18,149 bases of DNA from DATKCN01 sp035513175 (GTDB lineage: Bacteria; Chloroflexota; Chloroflexia; Thermomicrobiales; CFX8), in contig DATKCN010000268.1 of assembly GCA_035513175.1 (NCBI GenBank), positions 1 through 18,149 on the forward strand. The letters are read 5' to 3'. The first letter of the stretch is position 1. Every line of letters begins with the position of its first letter. Position numbers and translations under genes: made by a program. The notes under the pieces are model-generated. The model had not been told where the DNA came from and did not search any database. It saw only the letters and a list, made by a program, of their open reading frames with translations. Below are positions 6,456-13,979 of the stretch, piece after piece.

Positions 6456-8099
6456 ATGCGAGCCGAAAACGTGTCTCCACGGTCCCGGTTTCATGACGCG
6501 CCGCCGGAGGAACGCGAATTCACGACGGTGTCGGGTGAGCTTGTCAAGCAGACGTACACGCCCGATGATCTGCGGCGGGTTGGGTTCGAGTATGAGCGCG
6601 AACTTGCGGACCCAGGCGACTTTCCGTTTACACGGGGCATCCATAGCACCCACTACCGCGGCAAGCTCTGGACAGTGCGCATGTTCGCTGGTTTCGGGTC
6701 GGCGGAAGAAACGAACCAGCGTTTCCACTATCTGCTGGAGCACGGGGAGTCCGGTTTATCCATCGCCTTCGACCTGCCCACATTGTACGGTCGGGATGCG
6801 GACGACCCACTGTCGCACGGGGAGTTCGGCAAGTGTGGCGTCGCGATCTCATCGCTGGCAGACATGGAGATCCTGCTCGACGAGATACCGCTTGAAGCCG
6901 TGACGACATCAATGACGATAAATGGGCCAGCGGCCGCGATCTGGGCAATGTATATCGCCGCCGCCGAGAAGCGCGGGACGCCGCGCGCCGAGCTGCGTGG
7001 CACCCTGCAAAACGACATCCTCAAGGAGTTCACGGCCCAGAACGAGTACATCTTCCCGCCCGAGCCGTCGATGAAGCTTGTCGTCGACACGATCGAGTTT
7101 TCGACTCACTACATGCCGCTCTGGAACTCCATTTCTGTTTCCGGATATCACATCCGCGAGGCGGGCGCAACGGCAACGGAGGAGCTGGCGTTCACGCTGG
7201 CGGACGGCATCGCCTATGTACAGGCGGCGATCGAGCGGGGACTCGACGTCGACTCGTTCGCGCCGCGGCTCTCGTTCTTCTTCAACTGCCACAACGACTT
7301 CTTCGAGGAGATCGCCAAGTTTCGGGCCGCCCGTCGCATATGGGCCCGCGAGATGCGCGATAGATTCGGAGCGCGGAACGAGCGTTCGCTGTGGATGCGC
7401 TTCCACGCCCAGACGGCCGGCTGCTCGCTGACGGCGCAGGAGCCAGAGAACAACGTGATCCGCACCACTATTCAGGCCCTGGCGGCCGTGCTCGGGGGCA
7501 CTCAGAGCCTGCACACGAACTCGCTCGACGAGGCGATCGCGTTGCCAAGTGAGTGGGCGGCGCGCATCGCGCTTCGCACGCAACAGATCATCGCTCACGA
7601 GAGCGGCGTCGCAAACAGTGTCGATCCGTTGGGCGGGTCGTACATGGTCGAGACGATGACCAGCGAGATGGAGCAGCGAGTAATGACGATCCTCGCTGAG
7701 GTCGACGACCTCGGCGGCGTCGTGCCGGCCATCGAGCGCGGCTACTTTCAGCGACGCATCGCCGACAGCTCCTACGCATATGAGCAGGCGCTTGCAGAGC
7801 AACGCAAGATCGTTGTCGGCGTCAACGCACACCGCTCCGACGAGGAACCTACGATCCCAATCCTGCAGATGGACCCAAAGGGCGAAGGCCGTCATCTTGC
7901 GCGTCTGGCGCGGGTGCGCTTAGAGCGTGACCCAGTTCGCTGGCGCGAATCGCTGGAAGGGCTGGAGCGGGCCGCTCGCTCCGGAATCAACGTCATGCCG
8001 GCGCTCATCGACGCCGCGAATGCGTATGCTACCGTCGGCGAAATCACGAACTGCCTGCGAGTCGTCTATGGCGAGCACCGTCAGCTCCTGGTCGTCTGA
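6456..8099 (+). CDS. B12-dependent acyl-CoA mutase large subunit, isobutyryl-CoA mutase-like
   Basis: Large catalytic subunit of an adenosylcobalamin mutase that rearranges the carbon skeleton of an acyl-CoA. It has 547 residues, the size of two-subunit mutases, with the B12 domain on the next gene. The TIM-barrel block GTLQNDILKEFTAQNEYIF (from 182), active-site His232 in SGYHIREAGATA, and RFHAQTAGCSLTAQEP (315-330) are clear. The two positions that set substrate preference are Phe77 (in MFAGF) and Gln195. These match the Phe80/Gln198 pair of isobutyryl-CoA mutase rather than Tyr89/Arg207 of methylmalonyl-CoA mutase, with a constant numbering offset. Ala104 argues against 2-hydroxyisobutyryl-CoA mutase, which has Asp there. 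The ATG is fixed by GGGAGGAG at 6440-6447. Automatic annotation will probably say methylmalonyl-CoA mutase; that activity cannot be excluded. Confidence 0.92.
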   Translation: MRAENVSPRSRFHDAPPEEREFTTVSGELVKQTYTPDDLRRVGFEYERELADPGDFPFTRGIHSTHYRGKLWTVRMFAGFGSAEETNQRFHYLLEHGESGLSIAFDLPTLYGRDADDPLSHGEFGKCGVAISSLADMEILLDEIPLEAVTTSMTINGPAAAIWAMYIAAAEKRGTPRAELRGTLQNDILKEFTAQNEYIFPPEPSMKLVVDTIEFSTHYMPLWNSISVSGYHIREAGATATEELAFTLADGIAYVQAAIERGLDVDSFAPRLSFFFNCHNDFFEEIAKFRAARRIWAREMRDRFGARNERSLWMRFHAQTAGCSLTAQEPENNVIRTTIQALAAVLGGTQSLHTNSLDEAIALPSEWAARIALRTQQIIAHESGVANSVDPLGGSYMVETMTSEMEQRVMTILAEVDDLGGVVPAIERGYFQRRIADSSYAYEQALAEQRKIVVGVNAHRSDEEPTIPILQMDPKGEGRHLARLARVRLERDPVRWRESLEGLERAARSGINVMPALIDAANAYATVGEITNCLRVVYGEHRQLLVV

Positions 8100-8127
8100 A
8101 CGGGGCAAGAAGGGAGCGTCGATCTCG

Positions 8128-8553
8128 ATGTTGGATGTTGAGACACGCACGACCCCGATACGGGTGCTGATCGCAAAGCCGGGTCTCGATGGGCACGACC
8201 GTGGCGCGAAGGTGATGGCGCGCGCGCTACGCGACGCCGGCATGGAAGTCATCTATACCGGCCTGTTCCAGACGCCTGAGATGATCGCTCGCGCGGCGAT
8301 TGACGAGGATGTCGACGTGATCGGGCTGTCGATACTGTCCGGCGCCCATCTGGCGCTCTTCCCGAAGATATTCGCTCAACTGCGCGCCGCCGGATTGGAC
8401 GACGTGCTTGTGGTAGCCGGTGGAACGATTCCCAGCGAGGATGTCGATCCTCTCAAGGCTCTAGGCGTCGCGGCGGTGTTCGGACCGGGCACGCCCATGG
8501 AAACCGCCGTGCGCTTCATCCGGGAGCACGCTCCGTTGCGGGGCGGCGAGTGA
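8128..8553 (+). CDS. B12-binding small subunit of the acyl-CoA mutase
   Basis: Binds adenosylcobalamin in the base-off, His-on mode and docks on the large subunit. The 141-residue protein is a single cobalamin-binding Rossmann domain. Asp21-x-His23-x-x-Gly26 within KPGLDGHDRGAK is the DxHxxG signature, His23 being the cobalt ligand. Ser68-x-Leu70 and the VAGGTIP turn (Gly98-Gly99) line the nucleotide-tail pocket. The ATG at 8128 lies 28 nt after the large-subunit stop. A GGGAG lies about 14 nt upstream, farther than usual. Its stop overlaps the GTG of meaB by 4 nt. The order large subunit, small subunit, MeaB fits stoichiometric assembly and immediate chaperoning. Confidence 0.94.
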   Translation: MLDVETRTTPIRVLIAKPGLDGHDRGAKVMARALRDAGMEVIYTGLFQTPEMIARAAIDEDVDVIGLSILSGAHLALFPKIFAQLRAAGLDDVLVVAGGTIPSEDVDPLKALGVAAVFGPGTPMETAVRFIREHAPLRGGE

Positions 8554-9518
8554 CGGACGCCTCAGTCGATCAACTCGTCGAGCGCTTTCGCTCCGGCAAT
8601 CGCGCGGCGCTCTCGCGCATCCTCTCGCACGTCGAGAATGACAAGCCAGCTGGACTGCGAGCGCTGGCGGCGCTCTATCGCGAAACGGGCAACGCATACG
8701 TTGTGGGAGTCACCGGCCCGCCCGGCGCGGGCAAGAGCACGCTGACGAATGCGCTCATTCGAGCCTATCGAGCGCGCGGCACGACCGTCGGAGTGCTGGC
8801 AGTCGATCCGTCGAGCTCGCTGACGGGTGGCGCGACGCTCGGGGACCGCATTCGCATGCTCGAAAACTTCGACGACGACGGTGTCTATATCCGTTCAATG
8901 GCGACGCGGGGCGAAATGGGCGGGCTCTCGACAGCCGTGGGCGCCGCGACGCACCTGTTGGACGCGTTCGGCTTCGACGTGATCGTCATTGAGACGGTCG
9001 GCGTCGGTCAGGACGAAGTCGACATCGCGGAGTTGGCCGATTCGACGCTTCTGCTCCAGGTACCCGGGCTCGGCGACAGCATCCAGACGATCAAGGCGGG
9101 CGTGCTTGAGATCGCCGACATCCTGGTCGTCAACAAGCGTGACATATCGGGGGCCGACGACCTGGTGCGCGACCTGCGCAACATGCTGCGGCTCGGAGAG
9201 CGCCGCACGTGGACGCCGCCAATCATCGAGACGCTGGCGCTCAAAGGCGAGAACATCAGCGGTCTCATCGGTGCGATTGAGAAGCACGCCGAACATCTGT
9301 CCGAGACGGGCGAGCTGTCGCAACGACGTGAGCGCAGGGCGCGTCAAGAGGTGCTCCGGCTGGCGCGTCGTTGGCTGTCATCCCGTCTGGCGGACATCCT
9401 TGACGAACCGGACGTCAGCGCTATGCTCCAGTCACTTGTCTGCCGGGAGATCGACCCGACCCGCGTGGCCGCCGAGGTTGCGCGCAGGGCCGCTCGCGAG
9501 CAAGCGCGCGCCAACTGA
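8550..9518 (+). CDS. meaB: MeaB-type G-protein chaperone of the B12 mutase
   Basis: GTPase of the G3E family that gates delivery of adenosylcobalamin to the mutase and helps remove inactivated cofactor. The 322-residue protein has Walker A GPPGAGKS (56-63), the family block VDPSSSLTGGATLGDRIRM (85-103), the ETVGVGQDEVD switch/Walker B region (148-158) and NKRD (195-198) for guanine recognition. The QVPGLGDSIQTIKAG segment (170-184) corresponds to the switch III region that contacts the mutase. A C-terminal helical arm (about 260-322) probably mediates dimerisation. The GTG start overlaps the small-subunit stop as GTGA. Older annotation may call it ArgK or LAO/AO transport ATPase. It ends 6 nt before the convergent tlyA stop. 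Confidence 0.95.
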   Translation: MTDASVDQLVERFRSGNRAALSRILSHVENDKPAGLRALAALYRETGNAYVVGVTGPPGAGKSTLTNALIRAYRARGTTVGVLAVDPSSSLTGGATLGDRIRMLENFDDDGVYIRSMATRGEMGGLSTAVGAATHLLDAFGFDVIVIETVGVGQDEVDIAELADSTLLLQVPGLGDSIQTIKAGVLEIADILVVNKRDISGADDLVRDLRNMLRLGERRTWTPPIIETLALKGENISGLIGAIEKHAEHLSETGELSQRRERRARQEVLRLARRWLSSRLADILDEPDVSAMLQSLVCREIDPTRVAAEVARRAAREQARAN

Positions 9519-9524
9519 ACCATC

Positions 9525-10343
9525 TCACAATTCTTCCGTGTCCGATGTTCGGCCAAGCTCGTCGGCGAACAGGGTCTCAACAATCGCATCGGCGTCGGCC
9601 GGGGAGTCCGCGAATCGCAACCACGCCAGATACTCGACGTTGCCCGCGGGCCCAGTGATAGGCGACGTTGTCACAGCTGCATCGCCAAGTCCAATGCGCC
9701 GCGCGTTCGTCACGACGCGCATTACCGCTGAACGCCGCGCTTCCGGACTGCGCACCACGCCGCCGCGTCCAACGTGTTCGCGTCCAGCCTCGAATTGCGG
9801 CTTGATGAGTGCCACGACATCAGCGTCTCGTGTCAGCAATGACGCTACTGCAGGCAGGATCAGGTCAAGCGAGATGAACGACACGTCAATACACGCGAAG
9901 CCCACCGGTTCCGGAAGGCTGACAGGCTCCCGCGCGTTCACCCGCTCCATGACGACGACGCGTCGGTCGTTGCGCAGCCGGTAGTCGAGTTGGCCGTAGC
10001 CTACGTCGATGGCATAGACCTTCGCCGCGCCGCGCTGGAGCAGGCAATCGGTGAAGCCACCGGTCGAAGCGCCAATATCGACGGCGACAACGCCGTCAAC
10101 GTCTATGCCGAATGTGTCAAGCGCATGCTGCAGCTTGAGCCCGCCGCGGCTGACATAGGGCAGTCGCGCCTGTAGCGCCAGCGGCGTCGTCGGATCCAGT
10201 GTCTCCCCCGGCTTGTCAATCACGCGGTCACCGACTCGCACAACGCCGGCCATGATCAGCGCCTTGGCGCGCGAACGCGTTTCCGCAAGTCCCTGTTGGA
10301 CGACCAGTTCGTCGGCTCGGACCCTTTTCGGTTGACCGTTCAT
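9525..10343 (-). CDS. tlyA: TlyA-family rRNA 2'-O-methyltransferase (S4 plus FtsJ domains)
   Basis: Predicted to 2'-O-methylate cytidine in rRNA; in mycobacteria this affects capreomycin sensitivity. The 272-residue protein has an N-terminal S4 RNA-binding domain (residues 8-50, with the SRAKALIMAGVVRVGDRVI core), a linker with YVSRGGLKLQ, and an FtsJ-type Rossmann domain. VDIGASTGGFTDCLLQRGA (from 88) is the SAM loop. Lys70, Asp153 in CIDVSF, Lys181 in LIKPQFE and Glu237 are plausible members of the K-D-K-E tetrad. The start overlaps the ruvC stop as ATGA, so the two are co-translated; an in-frame ATG at 10394 lies inside ruvC and is less likely. Haemolysin labels for this family are historical. 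Confidence 0.92.
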   Translation of the reverse strand: MNGQPKRVRADELVVQQGLAETRSRAKALIMAGVVRVGDRVIDKPGETLDPTTPLALQARLPYVSRGGLKLQHALDTFGIDVDGVVAVDIGASTGGFTDCLLQRGAAKVYAIDVGYGQLDYRLRNDRRVVVMERVNAREPVSLPEPVGFACIDVSFISLDLILPAVASLLTRDADVVALIKPQFEAGREHVGRGGVVRSPEARRSAVMRVVTNARRIGLGDAAVTTSPITGPAGNVEYLAWLRFADSPADADAIVETLFADELGRTSDTEEL

Positions 10344-10837
10344 GAGATGCTGTTGCCGAGGGTCCGCGAGAAGCGGCTCATGTGCACGTGACAAAGAGCC
10401 ACCGCTAGCGCGTCAGCGGCGTCGTCGGGTTGTGGCGCATGCGCGAGCCCGAGCTGAATGCGGACCATTTCCTGCACCTGCTGCTTGTCGGCCTTGCCGT
10501 ATCCCGTGATCGTCAGCTTGACCTCGGCCGGCTTGTATTCGTGCACTGGCATGCCGTGCTGTGCAGCGGCCAACAGTACAACGCCGCGCGCCTGGCCGAC
10601 AGCAAGGGCGGTCGTGACATTGCGGGCGAAAAACAGCTGTTCGATCGCCAATGTGTCTGGATGTTGATCCTCGATGAGAGTCGCAATCGCGATATACAGC
10701 TGAAGCAGCCGTTCCGGCATGCTATCGCTCGCCGTCGTCGCGACGACTCCGAAGTCCACCAGCTCCGGATCGACGTCGCCTCGCACAAGCCCGTAGCCAA
10801 GCAACGCAGTCCCCGGATCAACGCCCAAAGTCAACAT
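10340..10837 (-). CDS. ruvC: Holliday junction resolvase RuvC
   Basis: Endonuclease that cuts Holliday junctions with RuvAB during recombination repair. The 165-residue protein has the RNase H-like fold with acidic residues Asp7 (GVDPGT), Glu66 (IEQLFF), and Asp139 and Asp142 in PQPDDAADALA. These correspond to Asp7, Glu66, Asp138 and Asp141 of the E. coli enzyme. KPAEVKLTITGYGKADKQQV is the usual DNA-contact segment. ruvA and ruvB are not adjacent; tlyA follows with a 4-nt overlap. No strong ribosome site is seen before the ATG. The gene is divergent from rpoD, with 272 nt between them. Confidence 0.96.
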   Translation of the reverse strand: MLTLGVDPGTALLGYGLVRGDVDPELVDFGVVATTASDSMPERLLQLYIAIATLIEDQHPDTLAIEQLFFARNVTTALAVGQARGVVLLAAAQHGMPVHEYKPAEVKLTITGYGKADKQQVQEMVRIQLGLAHAPQPDDAADALAVALCHVHMSRFSRTLGNSIS

Positions 10838-10907
10838 CGCGGCGTGACTTTTGGACTCACGTTGCCGATCCGGCTAAGCCCCCGGCGAGACTCGCACAGA
10901 AAAACAG

Positions 10908-10937
10908 TTGAAATGTGGGTAAACCTGCCGTATACTG
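10908..10937 (+). promoter_or_regulatory. Sigma-70-type promoter of rpoD
   Basis: TTGAAA at 10908-10913, an 18-nt spacer, then TATACT at 10932-10937. It would start an mRNA at about 10944, giving a leader of about 165 nt before the rpoD GTG. This is the best two-box plus-strand promoter in the window. Confidence 0.7.
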
Positions 10938-11055
10938 CGGAAAACGCGCGAAACAGGCGTCCCCCGCATCGGAAGTTGAGGAGTACCGCGCTCGCAACTA
11001 TCACCGGCGTCGCCGCCCTGCCATCTAGCTCGCCGGTTCCCCCCTGCTGAGCGCC

Positions 11056-11104
11056 GTCTCCCGCTCCCAGCAACGCCTGTCCACCATATGGCGGGAGGGG
11101 AGAC
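11056..11104 (+). promoter_or_regulatory. Leader hairpin that can sequester the rpoD ribosome site
   Basis: GTCTCCC at 11056-11062 is complementary to GGGAGAC at 11098-11104, which contains the ribosome site of rpoD. The overlapping CTCCCGC at 11058-11064 is equally complementary to GCGGGAG at 11091-11097. The two seven-pair helices share one arm and exclude each other, and both mask GGAG sequences just before the GTG at 11110. Confidence 0.45.
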
Positions 11105-11109
11105 CGATT

Positions 11110-12315
11110 GTGGTAGCGAGCCTGATTGCTAAGGGCAAGGACCAGGGGTTCCTGCTTTCCGACGAGGTCATCGCCGCTTTTCCGAAGATGGAAGACCGCA
11201 TCGACGACATCGACGACTTCTGGTCGTCGCTGCTCGAAAACGGGGTCGAGGTCATCGACCAGCCTCCCGTGGAGTCGACCGGTGTCGCGTCCAGGCTTCA
11301 GTTTACCCGGCAACGCTCGATTGCGACGACGGGCGACGATGTCATGCTGCCCTCCCCACCCAGGAGCGAGCCACGTGACGAACCGCCATCGGACGGGCTC
11401 GCGCACGGCGTCGCAGATTCCGTGCGTTTGTACCTCCAGGAGATCGGCGAAACCGACCTTCTCACCATGCACGAGGAGGTCTGGCTCGCGAAGCGCATGG
11501 AACGCGCGCTGATCGCGGCCCAGCGGCTCGCTTCCGGTGACTACCCATCGGAGGTCATCCGGCTCGAGCTGCTGGAAGATCGCGAGGATGGCGAACGCGC
11601 CCGCTCGCATCTCATCCAGGCCAATCTGAGGCTCGTGGTCTCGGTCGCGAAGAAGTACGTCGGTCGTGGTCTGTCGTTTCTGGACCTGATTCAGGAAGGC
11701 AACATCGGCCTGATGAAGGCTACTGACAAGTTCGACTACCATCGCGGCTACAAGTTCTCCACATATGCGACCTGGTGGATCCGCCAGGCGATCACTCGCG
11801 CGATTTCCGACCAGAGCCGGACGATTCGCCTGCCGGTACACGTCGGCGAGACGATTAACCGAGTCAAGAAAACCGCCCACCGCCTGCAACAAGTCTTCGA
11901 GCGCGAGCCTACGCACGAGGAGATCGCGCGCGCCATGGACGTGCCGGACCATAAGGTGCGCCAAGTGCTCGACGTGTCCCGTCTCCCGGTGTCGCTCGAG
12001 GCGCCGGTTGGGCAGGATGGGGACGCATTTCTTGGCGACTTCATCGAGGACGAGACGATGCCGCAGCCACTGGAGCTGGCGTCGCAGCAACTGTTGAGAG
12101 GACAAATCGGCGACGCTCTCGACAAGCTGACCGAGCGCGAGCGGCGCATTATTGTCCTGCGTTTTGGACTCGAAGACGGGCGATTCCGGACATTGGAGGA
12201 GGTCGGACGCGAGTTCGGCATCACTCGCGAGCGTATCCGCCAGATCGAGGCGAAGGCGCTGCGAAAGCTGCGTCACCCGAGTTACAGCCGCAAGCTGCGC
12301 GGCTATCTCGACTAG
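11110..12315 (+). CDS. rpoD: Principal RNA polymerase sigma factor
   Basis: Main sigma-70 (SigA/RpoD) factor directing RNA polymerase to housekeeping promoters. The 401 residues are in the standard order. A short region 1.1 covers about 4-51. Region 1.2 begins DSVRLYLQEIGETDLLT. Region 2 follows, with LRLVVSVAKKYVGRGLSFLD, the -10-reading segment GYKFSTYATWWIRQAI, and the SRTIRLPVHVGETI element. Region 3 contains EREPTHEEIARAM. Region 4 reads TLEEVGREFGITRERIRQIE, the helix-turn-helix that reads the -35 box. The intact region 1.1 and the RLPVH motif mark it as the primary factor rather than an alternative one. The GTG start has AGGGGAG upstream. A roughly 80-residue acidic, proline-rich linker between 1.1 and 1.2 replaces the long non-conserved region of proteobacterial RpoD. 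No dnaG lies upstream. Confidence 0.95.
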   Translation: MVASLIAKGKDQGFLLSDEVIAAFPKMEDRIDDIDDFWSSLLENGVEVIDQPPVESTGVASRLQFTRQRSIATTGDDVMLPSPPRSEPRDEPPSDGLAHGVADSVRLYLQEIGETDLLTMHEEVWLAKRMERALIAAQRLASGDYPSEVIRLELLEDREDGERARSHLIQANLRLVVSVAKKYVGRGLSFLDLIQEGNIGLMKATDKFDYHRGYKFSTYATWWIRQAITRAISDQSRTIRLPVHVGETINRVKKTAHRLQQVFEREPTHEEIARAMDVPDHKVRQVLDVSRLPVSLEAPVGQDGDAFLGDFIEDETMPQPLELASQQLLRGQIGDALDKLTERERRIIVLRFGLEDGRFRTLEEVGREFGITRERIRQIEAKALRKLRHPSYSRKLRGYLD

Positions 12316-12463
12316 CACGTGGGCAGCACGCTCGGGGACGGGCGCGGTCTCAGGCCACGTCCCAGTTCGACTCGATAGCGGCGGTTCCGATCGCGGTAGG
12401 CAGCGCATGCCAGAGCCAGCCGCTGCTTGAGCGTTGAATCTGGCCAGCCGGCCGTGCGTCCAT
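12316..12463. other. Interval between rpoD and the fabF tail, nothing firm
   Basis: Only weak inverted repeats are present: GGGACG at 12335-12340 with CGTCCC at 12358-12363, and GCAGCG at 12400-12405 with CGCTGC at 12421-12426. Neither has a T-run, so no intrinsic terminator can be called for rpoD or for the opposing transcript. No RNA gene or credible ORF is seen. Confidence 0.4.
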
Positions 12464-12565
12464 TTACCCAAAGCGTGGGTCGATACTCTTGTGCGGATTC
12501 TGCGGACTGCCAGTCTCCTCGATCATGGCCAGCAAGATCAACCCGACGACGACCATCGTGCGCAT
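12464..12565 (-). CDS. Tiny hydrophobic ORF 2 downstream of fabF (33 residues)
   Basis: Not recognised. It encodes MRTMVVVGLILLAMIEETG followed by a polar tail and a TAA stop. The hydrophobic stretch is about 13 residues, short for a full membrane span. The ATG lies nine nt after the stop of the preceding mini-ORF and in the same frame. No clear ribosome site is visible. It could be a real micro-protein, part of a decayed gene, or chance. Confidence 0.25.
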   Translation of the reverse strand: MRTMVVVGLILLAMIEETGSPQNPHKSIDPRFG

Positions 12566-12574
12566 CAGCCCGCG

Positions 12575-12694
12575 TCAGTCGTAGTTTTTCACCAGATCGC
12601 CCCAATTTCGAGTCACAACCAGCGTGCCGAGCAAGGACGGAGCGACCAGCGCGAGACCGACCCATATTCGACCCACAAGCGTGCGAACGATCAT
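12575..12694 (-). CDS. Tiny membrane ORF 1 downstream of fabF (39 residues)
   Basis: Not recognised. It encodes MIVRTLVGRIWVGLALVAP and then a further hydrophobic stretch ending in the polar tail WGDLVKNYD. The span at about residues 10-27 is long enough for one membrane helix, with an arginine-rich inner end. The ATG is 28 nt after the fabF stop in the same direction, which suggests co-transcription; the ribosome site is unclear. The frame stays open upstream into the fabF stop region without an ATG. Rated as a possible small membrane protein. Confidence 0.4.
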   Translation of the reverse strand: MIVRTLVGRIWVGLALVAPSLLGTLVVTRNWGDLVKNYD

Positions 12695-12722
12695 CGAGAC
12701 AGATGTCGCGGCGGGCTCGTCG

Positions 12723-13979
12723 TCATGTGGAAGGCGCGTAACGTGAGAAAACAAGCGACACGTTGTGACCACCGAATCCGAGCGAGTTGCTCGCGACGTG
12801 GGTCACGAGATCTTGACGCGCTTCATTCGGCACGTAGTCGAGATCGCATTCCGGATCCGGAACCTCGTAGTTGATCGTAGGCGGCAAGATCTGATCCCGA
12901 ATCGTCAGGACCGAATACGCGGCCTCCATCGCCCCCGCTGCTCCGAGCATGTGTCCGGTTGCGCCTTTCGTCGACGAGACGGGCGGCATCGCGGAGCCGA
13001 ACGTGGTCTTCAGCGACATCGTCTCGAACGCGTCGTTGAGCCGGGTTGACGTGCCGTGCGCGTTGACGTACGAGATGTCCACTGGCGCAAGTCCAGCGCG
13101 CTCAATGGCCAGCGTCATTGCTCGCGCCGCGCCCTCGCCCCCCGCCGACGGCTGGACGATATGTGACGCGTCGGCAGTCGTCGCATAGCCGCTGACGATC
13201 GCCAGCGGCGTGGCTCCGCGCGCCAGGGCGATATCGAGCGCCTCCAGCATAAGCACGGCCGCGCCCTCGCCCAGCACGAAGCCGTCGCGCTCACGATCGA
13301 ATGGCCGGCTGGCATGAGCGGGGTCGTCGTTGCGAGAAGACAGCGCGCCCGCGGCCGCGAAACCGGCCACGCCGCTGGGAGTTATCGGTGCTTCAGAACC
13401 CCCAGCGATCATCGCATCGGCGTCGCCTCTTGCGATAGTCGCGGCCGCTTCCCCGACCGCATGCGCTCCGCTCGCGCAGGCGCTGACTGTTGCCAGGTTC
13501 GGTCCCTTGGCGCCAAGATGTATCGACACGATGCCGGTCGCCATGTCCGCCAGCATCATGGGAATGAAGAACGGGCTGACCCGTCCAGGCCCACGCGTGT
13601 TGAGCGTGTTGACGCCGTTTTCGAACGTTTCTAGTCCGCCCATCGCAGTTCCGACGATAACGCCTGTGCGCGTCGCCGTGCAGGTGTCGATCGCCAGGCC
13701 GCCATGCTCCACGGCCTCGCGCGCGGCAGCGACGGCATACTGAATGAAGCGGTCCGTGCGCCGGGCATCCTTTGGCTCGAAGTACAGCGCCGGATCGAAG
13801 TCCGTGACCTGAGCGGCGATTGTGACGGGAAATCCTGCCGTTTCGAACCGGTCAATCGCCACGACGCCGCCCGCGCCTTCAAGGATCCGTGCCCAGTTCA
13901 TCTCGCGCCCGACGCCGAGCGCTGAGACGCAACCGACGCCAGTCACGACGACGACGCGGCTGGACTGCCCATCAAGCAT
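12723..13979 (-). CDS. fabF: 3-oxoacyl-ACP synthase II (KAS II)
   Basis: Condenses malonyl-ACP with a growing acyl-ACP in type II fatty-acid synthesis. The 418-residue protein has the full Cys-His-His triad: Cys168 in VSACASG, His308 in NAHGTSTRLND, and His343 in STKGATGHMLGAAGA. The GFGGHN gate loop starts at residue 401. The length and the VVVTGVGCVSALG start are standard for FabF. The ATG overlaps the stop of the upstream 2-hydroxyacid dehydrogenase by 8 nt, so the two genes are translationally linked. No acpP, fabD or fabG neighbours are present, so this is an isolated copy. A polyketide-type ketosynthase is possible but the active site and context fit primary lipid synthesis. Confidence 0.95.
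   Translation of the reverse strand: MLDGQSSRVVVVTGVGCVSALGVGREMNWARILEGAGGVVAIDRFETAGFPVTIAAQVTDFDPALYFEPKDARRTDRFIQYAVAAAREAVEHGGLAIDTCTATRTGVIVGTAMGGLETFENGVNTLNTRGPGRVSPFFIPMMLADMATGIVSIHLGAKGPNLATVSACASGAHAVGEAAATIARGDADAMIAGGSEAPITPSGVAGFAAAGALSSRNDDPAHASRPFDRERDGFVLGEGAAVLMLEALDIALARGATPLAIVSGYATTADASHIVQPSAGGEGAARAMTLAIERAGLAPVDISYVNAHGTSTRLNDAFETMSLKTTFGSAMPPVSSTKGATGHMLGAAGAMEAAYSVLTIRDQILPPTINYEVPDPECDLDYVPNEARQDLVTHVASNSLGFGGHNVSLVFSRYAPST

Noticed and set aside
6909..7895. 328-codon minus-strand frame opposite the mutase
   Set aside because: It mirrors the conserved mutase barrel and has no recognisable motif.
12334..12426. Inverted repeats considered as rpoD terminator
   Set aside because: Stems of only six pairs, loops of 15-17 nt and no T-run, so no intrinsic terminator can be claimed.
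10831..12471. 546-codon open frame on the minus strand opposite rpoD
   Set aside because: It is antisense to a fully conserved sigma factor. Its translation shows no domain pattern and it arises from high GC.
12312..12665. 117-codon minus-strand frame after rpoD
   Set aside because: Arg-rich translation without motifs, out of frame with the two micro-ORFs and overlapping the rpoD stop.
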